Shown here piece after piece: positions 36,701 to 49,746 of a stretch of DNA of 64,000 bases. Origin of the DNA: Henricia sp. BOLD:AAB3569 (Eukaryota; Echinodermata; Asteroidea; Spinulosida; Echinasteridae); the NCBI GenBank assembly GCA_037783545.1, contig JBBELK010000489.1, forward strand, positions 124,001 to 188,000, written 5' to 3'. The notes under the pieces are model-generated. The model saw only the letters and a program-made list of their open reading frames with translations. It searched no databases and was not told where the DNA came from. Positions within the stretch are counted from its first letter, which is position 1; every line of letters starts with the position of its first letter. The position numbers and the translations under genes are program-made.

Positions 36701-37327
36701 CAGAGAAATTTCAAAGTTTAGAAAAAACTGGATTGAGGCTTCCTGACTGCTCTCACGCAAACCGTGGCTGTCTGTACACACCTCTTTGGGGTACTCCTGA
36801 GTTGTGCGCATGCTCAGTCATTCGGACTGTCGTTAACGCACCGCAGTTTGGCTCGGCAATTTGGTCAAAGTGTGGTCCAAACGTCGGCAAATTTGGAGGT
36901 CGAAAAATGTTCCGACGAACTTCACATTTTGCATGCCCTAAACTCTCTATATTGCGCACTTGTCATAAAAAATTGACAGACTTTCGCCGGGAAATGGCAA
37001 AGAAATTTCAAAGTTTAGAAAAAAATGGGTTGAGGCTTCCTGACTGCTCTCACGCAAACCGTGGCTGTCTGTACACACCTCTTTGGGGTACTCCTGAGTT
37101 GTGCGCATGCTCAGTCATTCGGACTATCTTTAACGCACCGCAGTTTGGCTCGGCAATTTGGTCAAAGTGTGGTCCAAACGTCGGCAAATTTGGAGGTCGA
37201 AAAATGTTCCGACAAACTTCAAATTTTGCATGCCCTAAACTCTCTATATTGCGCACTTGTCATAAAAAATTGACAGACTTTCGCCGGGAAATGGCAGAGA
37301 AATTTCAAAGTTTAGAAAAAAACTGGG
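33763..37327 (-). repeat. B monomers with repeated marked dimers
   Basis: Monomers 33763, 34060 and 34357 repeat the start of the 4153-bp HOR. After that the CACATTTTGC/TCTTTAACG dimer occurs at 34654, 35545 and 36733. An extra TCTTTAACG monomer is at 35248. Monomer 36139 has AAATGTTGCATG, shared with the monomer at 37328. The spacings of 891 and 1188 bp show 3-mer and 4-mer steps. Confidence 0.8.
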
Positions 37328-40300
37328 TTGAGGCTTCCTGACTGCTCTCACGCAAACCGTGGCTGTCTGTACACACCTCTTTGGGGTACTCCTGAGTTGT
37401 GCGCATGCTCAGTCATTCGGACAGTCGTTAACGCACCGCAGTTTGGCTTGGCAATTTGGTCAAAGTGTGGTCCAAACGTCGGCAAATTTGGAGGTCAAAA
37501 AATGTTCCGACGAACTTCAAATGTTGCATGCCCTAAACTCTCTATATTGCGCACTTGTCATAAAAAATTGACAGACTTTCGCCGGGAAATGGCAGAGAAA
37601 TTTCAAAGTTTAGAAAAAACTGGGTTGAGGCTTCCTGACTGCTCTCACGCAAACCGTGGCTGTCTGTACACACCTCTTTGGGGTACTCCTGAGTTGTGCG
37701 CATGCTCAGTCATTCGGACTGTCGTTAACGCACCGCAGTTTGGCTCGGCAATTTGGTCAAAGTGTGGTCCAAACGTCGGCAAATTTGGAGGTCGAAAAAT
37801 GTTCCGACGAACTTCAAATTTTGCATGCCCTAAACTCTCTATATTGCGCACTTGTCATAAAAAATTGACAGACTTTCGCCGGGAAATGGCAGAGAAATTT
37901 CAAAGTTTAGAAAAAACTGGATTGAGGCTTCCTGACTGCTCTCACGCAAACCGTGGCTGTCTGTACACACCTCTTTGGGGTACTCCTGAGTTGTGCGCAT
38001 GCTCAGTCATTCGGACTGTCGTTAACGCACCGCAGTTTGGCTCGGCAATTTGGTCAAAGTGTGGTCCAAACGTCGGCAAATTTGGAGGTCGAAAAATGTT
38101 CCGACGAACTTCAAATTTTGCATGCCCTAAACTCTCTATATTGCGCACTTGTCATACAAAAATTGACAGACTTTCGCCGGGAAATGGCAGAGAAATTTCA
38201 AAGTTTAGAAAAAACTAGGTTGAGGCTTCCTGACTGCTCTCACGCAAACCGTGGCTGTCTGTACACACCTCTTTGGGGTACTATTGAGTTGTGCGCATGC
38301 TCAGTCATTCGGACTGTCGTTAACGCACCGCAGTTTGGCTCGGCAATTTGGTCAAAGTGTGGTCCAAACGTCGGCAAATTTGGAGGTCGAAAAATGTTCC
38401 GACGAACTTCAAATTTTGCATGCCCTAAACTCTCTATATTGCGCACTTGTCATAAAAAATTGACAGACTTTCGCCGGGAAATGGCAGAGAAATTTCAAAG
38501 TTTAGAAAAAACTGGGTTGAGGCTTCCTGACTGCTCTCACGCAAACCGTGGCTAACTGTACACACCTCTTTGGGGTACTCCTGAGTTGTGCGCATGCTCA
38601 GTCATTCGGACTGTCGTTAACGCACCGCAGTTTGGCTCGGCAATTTGGTCAAAGTGTGGTCCAAACGTCGGCAAATTTGGAGGTCGAAAAATGTTCCGAC
38701 GAACTTCAAATTTTGCATGCCCTAAACTCTCTATATTGCGCACTTGTCATTAAAAAAATTGACAGACTTTCGCCGGGAAATGGCAGAGAAATTTCAAAGT
38801 TTAGAAAAAACTGGGTTGAGGCTTCCTGACTGCTCTCACGCAAACCGTGGCTGTCTGTACACACCTCTTTGGGGTACTCCTGAGTTGTGCGCATGCTCAG
38901 TCATTCGGACTGTCGTTAACGCACCGCAGTTTGGCTCGGCAATTTGGTCAAAGTGTGGTCCAAACGTCGGCAAATTTGGAGGTCGAAAAATGTTCCGACG
39001 AACTTCAAATTTTGCATGCCCTAAACTCTCTATATTGCGCACTTGTCATAAAAAATTTACAGACTTTCGCCGGGAAATGGCAGAGAAATTTCAAAGTTTA
39101 GAAAAAACTGGGTTGAGGCTTCCTGACTGCTCTCACGCAAACCGTGGCTGTCTGTACACACCTCTTTGGGGTACTCCTGAGTTGTGCGCATGCTCAGTCA
39201 TTCTGACTGTCGTTAACGCACCGCAGTTTGGCTCGGCAATTTGGTCAAAGTGTGGTCCAAACGTCGGCAAATTTGGAGGTCGAAAAATGTTCCGACGAAC
39301 TTCAAATTTTGCATGCCCTAAACTCTCTATATTGCGCACTTGTCATAAAAAATTGACAGACTTTCGCCGGGAAATGGCAGAGAAATTTCAAAGTTTAGAA
39401 AAAACTGGGTTGAGGCTTCCTGACTGCTCTCACGCAAACCGTGGCTGTCTGTACACACCTCTTTGGGGTACTCCTGAGTTGTGCGCATGCTCAGTCATTC
39501 GGACTGTCGTTAACGCACCGCAGTTTGGCTCGGCAATTTGGTCAAAGTGTGGTCCAAACGTCGGCAAATTTGGAGGTCGAAAAATGTTCCGACGAACTTC
39601 AAATTTTGCATGCCCTAAACTCTCTATATTGCGCACTTGTCATAAAAAATTTACAGACTTTCGCCGGGAAATGGCAGAGAAATTTCAAAGTTTAGAAAAA
39701 ACTGGATTGAGGCTTCCTGACTGCTCTCACGCAAACCGTGGCTGTCTGTACACACCTCTTTGGGGTACTCCTGAGTTGTGCGCATGCTCAGTCATTCGGA
39801 CTGTCGTTAACGCACCGCAGTTTGGCTCGGCAATTTGGTCAAAGTGTGGTCCAAACGTCGGCAAATTTGGAGGTCGAAAAATGTTCCGACGAACTTCAAA
39901 TTTTGCATGCCCTAAACTCTCTATATTGCGCACTTGTCATAAAAAATTGACAGACTTTCGCCGGGAAATGGCAGAGAAATTTCAAAGTTTAGAAAAAACT
40001 GGGTTGAGGCTTCCTGACTGCTCTCACGCAAACCGTGGCTGTCTGTACACACCTCTTTGGGGTACTATTGAGTTGTGCGCATGCTCAGTCATTCGGACTG
40101 TCGTTAACGCACCGCAGTTTGGCTCGGCAATTTGGTCAAAGTGTGGTCCAAACGTCGGCAAATTTGGAGGTCGAAAAATGTTCCGACGAACTTCAAATTT
40201 TGCATGCCCTAAACTCTCTATATTGCGCACTTGTCATAAAAAATTGACAGACTTTCGCCGGGAAATGGCAGAGAAATTTCAAAGTTTAGAAAAAACTGGG

Positions 40301-40886
40301 TTGAGGCTTCCTGACTGCTCTCACGCAAACCGTGGCTGTCTGTACACACCTCTTTGGGGTACTCCTGAGTTGTGCGCATGCTCAGTCATTCGGACTGTCG
40401 TTAACGCACCGCAGTTTGGCTCGGCAATTTGGTCAAAGTGTGGTCCAAACGTCGGCAAATTTGGAGGTCGAAAAATGTTCCGACGAACTTCAAATTTTGC
40501 ATGCCCTAAACTCTCTATATTGCGCACTTGTCATAAAAAATTGACAGACTTTCGCCGGGAAATGGCAGAGAAATTTCAAAGTTTAGAAAAAACTGGGTTG
40601 AGGCTTCCTGACTGCTCTCACGCAAACCGTGGCTGTCTGTACACACCTCTTTGGGGTATTCCTGAGTTGTGCGCATGCTCGGACTGTCGTTAACGCACCG
40701 CAGTTTGGCTCGGCAATTTGGTCAAAGTGTGGTCCAAACGTCGGCAAATTTGGAGGTCGAAAAATGTTCCGACGAACTTCAAATTTTGCATGCCCTAAAC
40801 TCTCTATATTGCGCACTTGTCATAAAAAATTGACAGACTTTCGCCGGGAAATGGCAGAGAAATTTCAAATTTTAGAAAAAACTGGG
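37328..40886 (-). repeat. B monomers with GGTACTATTGAG and TTTACAGAC markers
   Basis: Monomers 38220 and 40004 have GGTACTATTGAG, 1784 bp apart. Monomers 38816 and 39410 end with AAAAAATTTACAG (594 bp apart). Monomer 38517 has GTGGCTAACTG. The five monomers 39410-40886 correspond in order to 49450-50926, with an offset of 10,040 bp. Monomer 40598 is the first 289-bp deletion variant in the window. Confidence 0.78.
40598..40886 (-). repeat. 289-bp deletion-variant monomer, first of twelve
   Basis: AGTCATTC is missing between 40680 and 40681, giving GCATGCTCGGACTG. A TC at each edge of the lost segment suggests a short-homology deletion. The same deletion marks monomers 43857, 44146, 44732, 47693, 47982, 48568, 50638, 51817, 53590, 58037 and 62486, all in the right third of the window, so it arose once and spread by copying. 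Confidence 0.9.
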
Positions 40887-41183
40887 TTGAGGCTTCCTGA
40901 CTGCTCTCACGCAAACCGTGGCTGTCTGTACACACCTCTTTGGGGTACTCCTGAGTTGTGCGCATGCTCAGTCATTCGGACTATCGTTAACGCACCGCAG
41001 TTTGGCTCGGCAATTTGGTCAAAGTGTGGTCCAAACGTCGGCAAATTTGGAGGTCGAAAAATGTTCCGACGAACTTCAAATTTGGCATGCCCTAAACTCT
41101 CTATATTGCGCACTTGTCATAAAAAATTGACAGACTTTCGCCGGGAAATGGCAGAGAAATTTCAAAGTTTAGAAAAAACTGGG

Positions 41184-41480
41184 TTGAGGCTTCCTGACTG
41201 CTCTCACGCAAACCGTGGCTGTCTGTACACACCTCTTTGGGGTACTCCTGAGTTGTGCGCATGCTCAGTCATTCGGACTGTCGTTAACGCACCGCAGTTT
41301 GGCTCGGCAATTTGGTCAAAGTGTGGTCCAAACGTCGGCAAATTTGGAGGTCGAAAAATGTTCCGACGAACTTCAAATTTTGCATGCCCTAAACTCTCTA
41401 TATTGCGCACTTGTCATAAAAAATTGACAGACTTTCGCCGGGAAATGGCAGAGAAATTTCAAAGTTTAGAAAAAACTGGG
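41184..41480 (-). repeat. Representative subfamily B monomer (297 bp)
   Basis: Coordinate reference for block B. The stretch shared with subfamily A lies at 41311-41387 (77 bp, reverse complement of 11539-11615). The inverted repeat is at 41333-41345 and 41356-41368, with 11 of 13 positions pairing and a 10-bp loop. Against A, differences cluster in short runs: the segment around TTTAGGGCATGC, the CGAGCCAAACTGCGG region, the CACGGTTTGCGTGAGAGCAG region, and the poly-T junction before CTAAACTTTG. By hand alignment I count about 30 substitutions plus a few small length differences in about 296 positions. The length is a multiple of three (99 codons), which explains the long open frames across the block. 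Confidence 0.9.
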
Positions 41481-44400
41481 TTGAGGCTTCCTGACTGCTC
41501 TCACGCAAACCGTGGCTGTCTGTACACACCTCTTTGGGGTACTCCTGAGTTGTGCGCATGCTCAGTCATTCGGACTGTCGTTAACGCACCGCAGTTTGGC
41601 TCGGCAATTTGGTCAAAGTGTGGTCCAAACGTCGGCAAATTTGGAGGTCGAAAAATGTTCCGACGAACTTCAAATTTTGCATGCCCTAAACTCTCTATAT
41701 TGCGCACTTGTCATAAAAAATTGACAGACTTTCGCCTGGAAATGGCAGAGAAATTTCAAAGTTTAGAAAAAACTGGGTTGAGGCTTCCTGACTGCTCTCA
41801 CGCAAACCGTGGCTGTCTGTACACACCTCTTTGGGGTACTCCTGAGTTGTGCGCATGCTCAGTCATTCGGACTGTCGTTAACGCACCGCAGTTTGGCTCG
41901 GCAATTTGGTCAAAGTGTGGTCCAAACGTCGGCAAATTTGGAGGTCGAAAAATGTTCCGACGAACTTCAAATTTTGCATGCCCTAAACTCTCTATATTGC
42001 GCACTTGTCATAAAAAATTGACAGACTTTCGCCTGGAAATGGCAGAGAAATTTCAAAGTTTAGAAAAAACTGGGTTGAGGCTTCCTGACTGCTCTCACGC
42101 AAACCGTGGCTGTCTGTACACACCTCTTTGGGGTACTCCTGAGTTGTGCGCATGCTCAGTCATTCGGACTGTCGTTAACGCACCGCAGTTTGGCTCGGCA
42201 ATTTGGTCAAAGTGTGGTCCAAACGTCGGCAAATTTGGAGGTCGAAAAATGTTCCGACGAACTTCAAATTTTGCATGCCCTAAACTCTCTATATTGCGCA
42301 CTTGTCATAAAAAATTGACAGACTTTCGCCGGGAAATGGCAGAGAAATTTCAAAGTTTAGAAAAAACTGGGTTGAGGCTTCCTGACTGCTCTCACGCAAA
42401 CCGTGGCTGTCTGTACACACCTCTTTGGGGTACTCCTGAGTTGTGCGCATGCTCAGTCATTCGGACTGTCGTTAACGCACCGCAGTTTGGCTCGGCAATT
42501 TGGTCAAAGTGTGGTCCAAACGTCGGCAAATTTGGAGGTCGAAAAATGTTCCGACGAACTTCAAATTTGGCATGCCCTAAACTCTCTATATTGCGCACTT
42601 GTCATAAAAAATTGACAGACTTTCGCCGGGAAATGGCAGAGAAATTTCAAAGTTTAGAAAAAACTGGGTTGAGGCTTCCTGACTGCTCTCACGCAAACCG
42701 TGGCTGTCTGTACACACCTCTTTGGGGTACTCCTGAGTTGTGCGCATGCTCAGTCATTCGGACTGTCGTTAACGCACCGCAGTTTGGCTCGGCAATTTGG
42801 TCAAAGTGTGGTCCAAACGTCGGCAAATTTGGAGGTCGAAAAATGTTCCGACGAACTTCAAATTTTGCATGCCCTAAACTCTCTATATTGCGCACTTGTC
42901 ATAAAAAATTGACAGACTTTCGCCGGGAAATGGCAGAGAAATTTCAAAGTTTAGAAAAAACTGGGTTGAGGCTTCCTGACTGCTCTCACGCAAACCGTGG
43001 CTGTCTGTACACACCTCTTTGGGGTACTCCTGAGTTGTGCGCATGCTCAGTCATTCGGACTGTCGTTAACGCACCGCAGTTTGGCTCGGCAATTTGGTCA
43101 AAGTGTGGTCCAAACGTCGGCAAATTTGGAGGTCGAAAAATGTTCCGACGAACTTCAAATTTTGCATGCCCTAAACTCTCTATATTGCGCACTTGTCATA
43201 AAAAATTGACAGACTTTCGCCTGGAAATGGCAGAGAAATTTCAAAGTTTAGAAAAAACTGGGTTGAGGCTTCCTGACTGCTCTCACGCAAACCGTGGCTG
43301 TCTGTACACACCTCTTTGGGGTACTCCTGAGTTGTGCGCATGCTCAGTCATTCGGACTGTCGTTAACGCACCGCAGTTTTGCTCGGCAATTTGGTCAAAG
43401 TGTGGTCCAAACGTCGGCAAATTTGGAGGTCGAAAAATGTTCCGACGAACTTCAAATTTTGCATGCCCTAAACTCTCTATATTGCGCACTTGTCATAAAA
43501 AATTGACAGACTTTCGCCTGGAAATGGCAGAGAAATTTCAAAGTTTAGAAAAAACTGGGTTGAGGCTTCCTGACTGCTCTCACGCAAACCGTGGCTGTCT
43601 GTACACACCTCTTTGGGGTACTCCTGAGTTGTGCGCATGCTCAGTCATTCGGACTGTCGTTAACGCACCGCAGTTTGGCTCGGCAATTTGGTCAAAGTGT
43701 GGTCCAAACGTCGGCAAATTTGGAGGTCGAAAAATGTTCCGACGAACTTCAAATTTTGCATGCCCTAAACTCTCTATATTGCGCACTTGTCATAAAAAAT
43801 TGACAGACTTTCGCCGGGAAATGGCAGAGAAATTTCAAAGTTTAGAAAAAACTGGGTTGAGGCTTCCTGACTGCTCTCACGCAAACCGTGGCTGTCTGTA
43901 CACACCTCTTTGGGGTACTCCTGAGTTGTGCGCATGCTCGGACTGTCGTTAACGCACCGCAGTTTGGCTCGGCAATTTGGTCAAAGTGTGGTCCAAACGT
44001 CGGCAAATTTGGAGGTCGAAAAATGTTCCGACGAACTTCAAATTTGGCATGCCCTAAACTCTCTATATTGCGCACTTGTCATAAAAAATTGACAGACTTT
44101 CGCCGGGAAATGGCAGAGAAATTTCAAAGTTTAGAAAAAACTGGGTTGAGGCTTCCTGACTGCTCTCACGCAAACCGTGGCTGTCTGTACACACCTCTTT
44201 GGGGTACTCCTGAGTTGTGCGCATGCTCGGACTGTCGTTAACGCACCGCAGTGTGGCTCGGCAATTTGGTCAAAGTGTGGTCCAAACGTCGGCAAATTTG
44301 GAGGTCGAAAAATGTTCCGACGAACTTCAAATTTTGCATGCTCTAAACTCTCTATATTGCGCACTTGTCATAAAAAATTGACAGACTTTCGCCGGGAAAT

Positions 44401-47400
44401 GGCAGAGAAATTTCAAAGTTTAGAAAAAACTGGGTTGAGGCTTCCTGACTGCTCTCACGCAAACCGTGGCTGTCTGTACACACCTCTTTGGGGTACTCCT
44501 GAGTTGTGCGCATGCTCAGTCATTCGGACTGTCGTTAACGCACCGCAGTTTGGCTCGGCAATTTGGTCAAAGTGTGGTCCAAACGTCGGCAAATTTGGAG
44601 GTCGAAAAATGTTCCGACGAACTTCAAATTTTGCATGCCCTAAACTCTCTAAATTGCGCACTTGTCATAAAAAATTGACAGACTTTCGCCGGGAAATGGC
44701 AGAGAAATTTCAAAGTTTAGAAAAAACTGGGTTGAGGCTTCCTGACTGCTCTCACGCAAACCGTGGCTGTCTGTACACACCTCTTTGGGGTACTCCTGAG
44801 TTGTGCGCATGCTCGGACTGTCGTTAACGCACCGCAGTGTGGCTCGGCAATTTGGTCAAAGTGTGGTCCAAACGTCGGCAAATTTGGAGGTCGAAAAATG
44901 TTCCGACGAACTTCAAATTTTGCATGCTCTAAACTCTCTATATTGCGCACTTGTCATAAAAAATTGACAGACTTTCGCCGGGAAATGGCAGAGAAATTTC
45001 AAAGTTTAGAAAAAAATGGGTTGAGGCTTCCTGACTGCTCTCACGCAAACCGTGGCTGTCTGTACACACCTCTTTGGGGTACTCCTGAGTTGTGCGCATG
45101 CTCAGTCATTCGGACTGTCGTTAACGCACCGCAGTTTGGCTCGGCAATTTGGTCAAAGTGTGGTCCAAACGTCGGCAAATTTGGAGGTCGAAAAATGTTC
45201 CGACGAACTTCAAATTTTCCTTTCCTCAACTCTCTATATTGCGCACTTGTCATAAAAAATTGACAGACTTTCGCCGGGAAATGGCAGAGAAATTTCAAAG
45301 TTTAGAAAAAACTGGGTTGAGGCTTCCTGACTGCTCTCACGCAAACCGTGGCTGTCTGTACACACCTCTTTGGGGTACTCCTGAGTTGTGCGCATGCTCA
45401 GTCATTCGGACTGTCGTTAACGCACCGCAGTTTGGCTCGGCAATTTGGTCAAAGTGTGGTCCAAACGTCGGCAAATTTGGAGGTCGAAAAATGTTCCGAC
45501 GAACTTCAAATTTTGCATGCCCTAAACTCTCTATATTGCGCACTTGTCATAAAAAATTGACAGACTTTCGCCTGGAAATGGCAGAGAAATTTCAAAGTTT
45601 AGAAAAAACTGGGTTGAGGCTTCCTGACTGCTCTCACGCAAACCGTGGCTGTCTGTACACACCTCTTTGGGGTACTCCTGAGTTGTGCGCATGCTCAGTC
45701 ATTCGGACTGTCGTTAACGCACCGCAGTTTGGCTCGGCAATTTGGTCAAAGTGTGGTCCAAACGTCGGCAAATTTGGAGGTCGAAAAATGTTCCGACGAA
45801 CTTCAAATTTTGCATGCCCTAAACTCTCTATATTGCGCACTTGTCATAAAAAATTGACAGACTTTCGCCTGGAAATGGCAGAGAAATTTCAAAGTTTAGA
45901 AAAAACTGGGTTGAGGCTTCCTGACTGCTCTCACGCAAACCGTGGCTGTCTGTACACACCTCTTTGGGGTACTCCTGAGTTGTGCGCATGCTCAGTCATT
46001 CGGACTGTCGTTAACGCACCGCAGTTTGGCTCGGCAATTTGGTCAAAGTGTGGTCCAAACGTCGGCAAATTTGGAGGTCGAAAAATGTTCCGACGAACTT
46101 CAAATTTTGCATGCCCTAAACTCTCTATATTGCGCACTTGTCATAAAAAATTGACAGACTTTCGCCGGGAAATGGCAGAGAAATTTCAAAGTTTAGAAAA
46201 AACTGGGTTGAGGCTTCCTGACTGCTCTCACGCAAACCGTGGCTGTCTGTACACACCTCTTTGGGGTACTCCTGAGTTGTGCGCATGCTCAGTCATTCGG
46301 ACTGTCGTTAACGCACCGCAGTTTGGCTCGGCAATTTGGTCAAAGTGTGGTCCAAACGTCGGCAAATTTGGAGGTCGAAAAATGTTCCGACGAACTTCAA
46401 ATTTGGCATGCCCTAAACTCTCTATATTGCGCACTTGTCATAAAAAATTGACAGACTTTCGCCGGGAAATGGCAGAGAAATTTCAAAGTTTAGAAAAAAC
46501 TGGGTTGAGGCTTCCTGACTGCTCTCACGCAAACCGTGGCTGTCTGTACACACCTCTTTGGGGTACTCCTGAGTTGTGCGCATGCTCAGTCATTCGGACT
46601 GTCGTTAACGCACCGCAGTTTGGCTCGGCAATTTGGTCAAAGTGTGGTCCAAACGTCGGCAAATTTGGAGGTCGAAAAATGTTCCGACGAACTTCAAATT
46701 TTGCATGCCCTAAACTCTCTATATTGCGCACTTGTCATAAAAAATTGACAGACTTTCGCCGGGAAATGGCAGAGAAATTTCAAAGTTTAGAAAAAACTGG
46801 GTTGAGGCTTCCTGACTGCTCTCACGCAAACCGTGGCTGTCTGTACACACCTCTTTGGGGTACTCCTGAGTTGTGCGCATGCTCAGTCATTCGGACTGTC
46901 GTTAACGCACCGCAGTTTGGCTCGGCAATTTGGTCAAAGTGTGGTCCAAACGTCGGCAAATTTGGAGGTCGAAAAATGTTCCGACGAACTTCAAATTTTG
47001 CATGCCCTAAACTCTCTATATTGCGCACTTGTCATAAAAAATTGACAGACTTTCGCCTGGAAATGGCAGAGAAATTTCAAAGTTTAGAAAAAACTGGGTT
47101 GAGGCTTCCTGACTGCTCTCACGCAAACCGTGGCTGTCTGTACACACCTCTTTGGGGTACTCCTGAGTTGTGCGCATGCTCAGTCATTCGGACTGTCGTT
47201 AACGCACCGCAGTTTGGCTCGGCAATTTGGTCAAAGTGTGGTCCAAACGTCGGCAAATTTGGAGGTCGAAAAATGTTCCGACGAACTTCAAATTTTGCAT
47301 GCCCTAAACTCTCTATATTGCGCACTTGTCATAAAAAATTGACAGACTTTCGCCTGGAAATGGCAGAGAAATTTCAAAGTTTAGAAAAAACTGGGTTGAG

Positions 47401-49152
47401 GCTTCCTGACTGCTCTCACGCAAACCGTGGCTGTCTGTACACACCTCTTTGGGGTACTCCTGAGTTGTGCGCATGCTCAGTCATTCGGACTGTCGTTAAC
47501 GCACCGCAGTTTGGCTCGGCAATTTGGTCAAAGTGTGGTCCAAACGTCGGCAAATTTGGAGGTCGAAAAATGTTCCGACGAACTTCAAATTTTGCATGCC
47601 CTAAACTCTCTATATTGCGCACTTGTCATAAAAAATTGACAGACTTTCGCCGGGAAATGGCAGAGAAATTTCAAAGTTTAGAAAAAACTGGGTTGAGGCT
47701 TCCTGACTGCTCTCACGCAAACCGTGGCTGTCTGTACACACCTCTTTGGGGTACTCCTGAGTTGTGCGCATGCTCGGACTGTCGTTAACGCACCGCAGTT
47801 TGGCTCGGCAATTTGGTCAAAGTGTGGTCCAAACGTCGGCAAATTTGGAGGTCGAAAAATGTTCCGACGAACTTCAAATTTGGCATGCCCTAAACTCTCT
47901 ATATTGCGCACTTGTCATAAAAAATTGACAGACTTTCGCCGGGAAATGGCAGAGAAATTTCAAAGTTTAGAAAAAACTGGGTTGAGGCTTCCTGACTGCT
48001 CTCACGCAAACCGTGGCTGTCTGTACACACCTCTTTGGGGTACTCCTGAGTTGTGCGCATGCTCGGACTGTCGTTAACGCACCGCAGTGTGGCTCGGCAA
48101 TTTGGTCAAAGTGTGGTCCAAACGTCGGCAAATTTGGAGGTCGAAAAATGTTCCGACGAACTTCAAATTTTGCATGCTCTAAACTCTCTATATTGCGCAC
48201 TTGTCATAAAAAATTGACAGACTTTCGCCGGGAAATGGCAGAGAAATTTCAAAGTTTAGAAAAAACTGGGTTGAGGCTTCCTGACTGCTCTCACGCAAAC
48301 CGTGGCTGTCTGTACACACCTCTTTGGGGTACTCCTGAGTTGTGCGCATGCTCAGTCATTCGGACTGTCGTTAACGCACCGCAGTTTGGCTCGGCAATTT
48401 GGTCAAAGTGTGGTCCAAACGTCGGCAAATTTGGAGGTCGAAAAATGTTCCGACGAACTTCAAATTTTGCATGCCCTAAACTCTCTAAATTGCGCACTTG
48501 TCATAAAAAATTGACAGACTTTCGCCGGGAAATGGCAGAGAAATTTCAAAGTTTAGAAAAAACTGGGTTGAGGCTTCCTGACTGCTCTCACGCAAACCGT
48601 GGCTGTCTGTACACACCTCTTTGGGGTACTCCTGAGTTGTGCGCATGCTCGGACTGTCGTTAACGCACCGCAGTGTGGCTCGGCAATTTGGTCAAAGTGT
48701 GGTCCAAACGTCGGCAAATTTGGAGGTCGAAAAATGTTCCGACGAACTTCAAATTTTGCATGCTCTAAACTCTCTATATTGCGCACTTGTCATAAAAAAT
48801 TGACAGACTTTCGCCGGGAAATGGCAGAGAAATTTCAAAGTTTAGAAAAAAATGGGTTGAGGCTTCCTGACTGCTCTCACGCAAACCGTGGCTGTCTGTA
48901 CACACCTCTTTGGGGTACTCCTGAGTTGTGCGCATGCTCAGTCATTCGGACTGTCGTTAACGCACCGCAGTTTGGCTCGGCAATTTGGTCAAAGTGTGGT
49001 CCAAACGTCGGCAAATTTGGAGGTCGAAAAATGTTCCGACGAACTTCAAATTTTCCTTTCCTCAACTCTCTATATTGCGCACTTGTCATAAAAAATTGAC
49101 AGACTTTCGCCGGGAAATGGCAGAGAAATTTCAAAGTTTAGAAAAAACTGGG
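41481..49152 (-). repeat. HOR, 13-mer of 3836 bp, two tandem copies
   Basis: Copy 1 is 41481-45316 and copy 2 is 45317-49152. Each has 13 monomers in the same order: three 289-bp deletion variants (43857, 44146, 44732 against 47693, 47982, 48568), one 296-bp replaced-segment variant (45021 against 48857), TTTCGCCTGG monomers at matching places, and TTTGGCATG at 42372 against 46208. The length equals 13 x 297 minus three 8-bp deletions minus 1. One visible difference is GTTTTGCTCGG near 43378 against GTTTGGCTCGG near 47214. Confidence 0.93.
45021..45316 (-). repeat. 296-bp replaced-segment monomer, first of four
   Basis: After CAAATTTT the usual GCATGCCCTAAACTC is replaced by CCTTTCCTCAACTC at about 45219-45232, removing the GCATGC palindrome. 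The same change is in monomers 48857, 50927 and 52106, and each time it directly follows a 289-bp deletion monomer. Several bases change together, which looks like one replacement event rather than separate point mutations. Confidence 0.85.
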
Positions 49153-49746
49153 TTGAGGCTTCCTGACTGCTCTCACGCAAACCGTGGCTGTCTGTACACA
49201 CCTCTTTGGGGTACTCCTGAGTTGTGCGCATGCTCAGTCATTCGGACTGTCGTTAACGCACCGCAGTTTGGCTCGGCAATTTGGTCAAAGTGTGGTCCAA
49301 ACGTCGGCAAATTTGGAGGTCGAAAAATGTTCCGACGAACTTCAAATTTTGCATGCCCTAAACTCTCTATATTGCGCACTTGTCATAAAAAATTGACAGA
49401 CTTTCGCCGGGAAATGGCAGAGAAATTTCAAAGTTTAGAAAAAACTGGGTTGAGGCTTCCTGACTGCTCTCACGCAAACCGTGGCTGTCTGTACACACCT
49501 CTTTGGGGTACTCCTGAGTTGTGCGCATGCTCAGTCATTCGGACTGTCGTTAACGCACCGCAGTTTGGCTCGGCAATTTGGTCAAAGTGTGGTCCAAACG
49601 TCGGCAAATTTGGAGGTCGAAAAATGTTCCGACGAACTTCAAATTTTGCATGCCCTAAACTCTCTATATTGCGCACTTGTAATAAAACATTTACAGACTT
49701 TCGCCGGGAAATGGCAGAGAAATTTCAAAGTTTAGAAAAAACTGGA
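48568..49746 (-). repeat. 1179-bp 4-mer block (289 + 296 + 297 + 297)
   Basis: The block consists of a deletion monomer, a replaced-segment monomer and two 297-bp monomers, the last ending TTGTAATAAAACATTTACAG. The same four-monomer pattern starts at 44732, 50638 and 51817. This copy overlaps the end of the second 3836-bp HOR copy. Confidence 0.85.

Noticed and set aside
32278-37341. 1,687-codon forward open frame, and similar ones at 58068-61904, 54770-58132 and 40629-43952, as repeat-protein genes
   Set aside because: They exist only because the stop-free monomer is 99 codons long. Substitutions do not favour silent sites, other frames and the opposite strand are also partly open, frames start on TTG or arbitrary ATG codons mid-repeat, and small indels end them.
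41184-41480. tRNA-like Pol III A/B boxes in the monomer (for example TGGCAGAGAAA, GTTCGTCGG)
   Set aside because: The matches are incomplete, wrongly spaced and lack a cloverleaf, so a tRNA- or SINE-derived origin is not supported.
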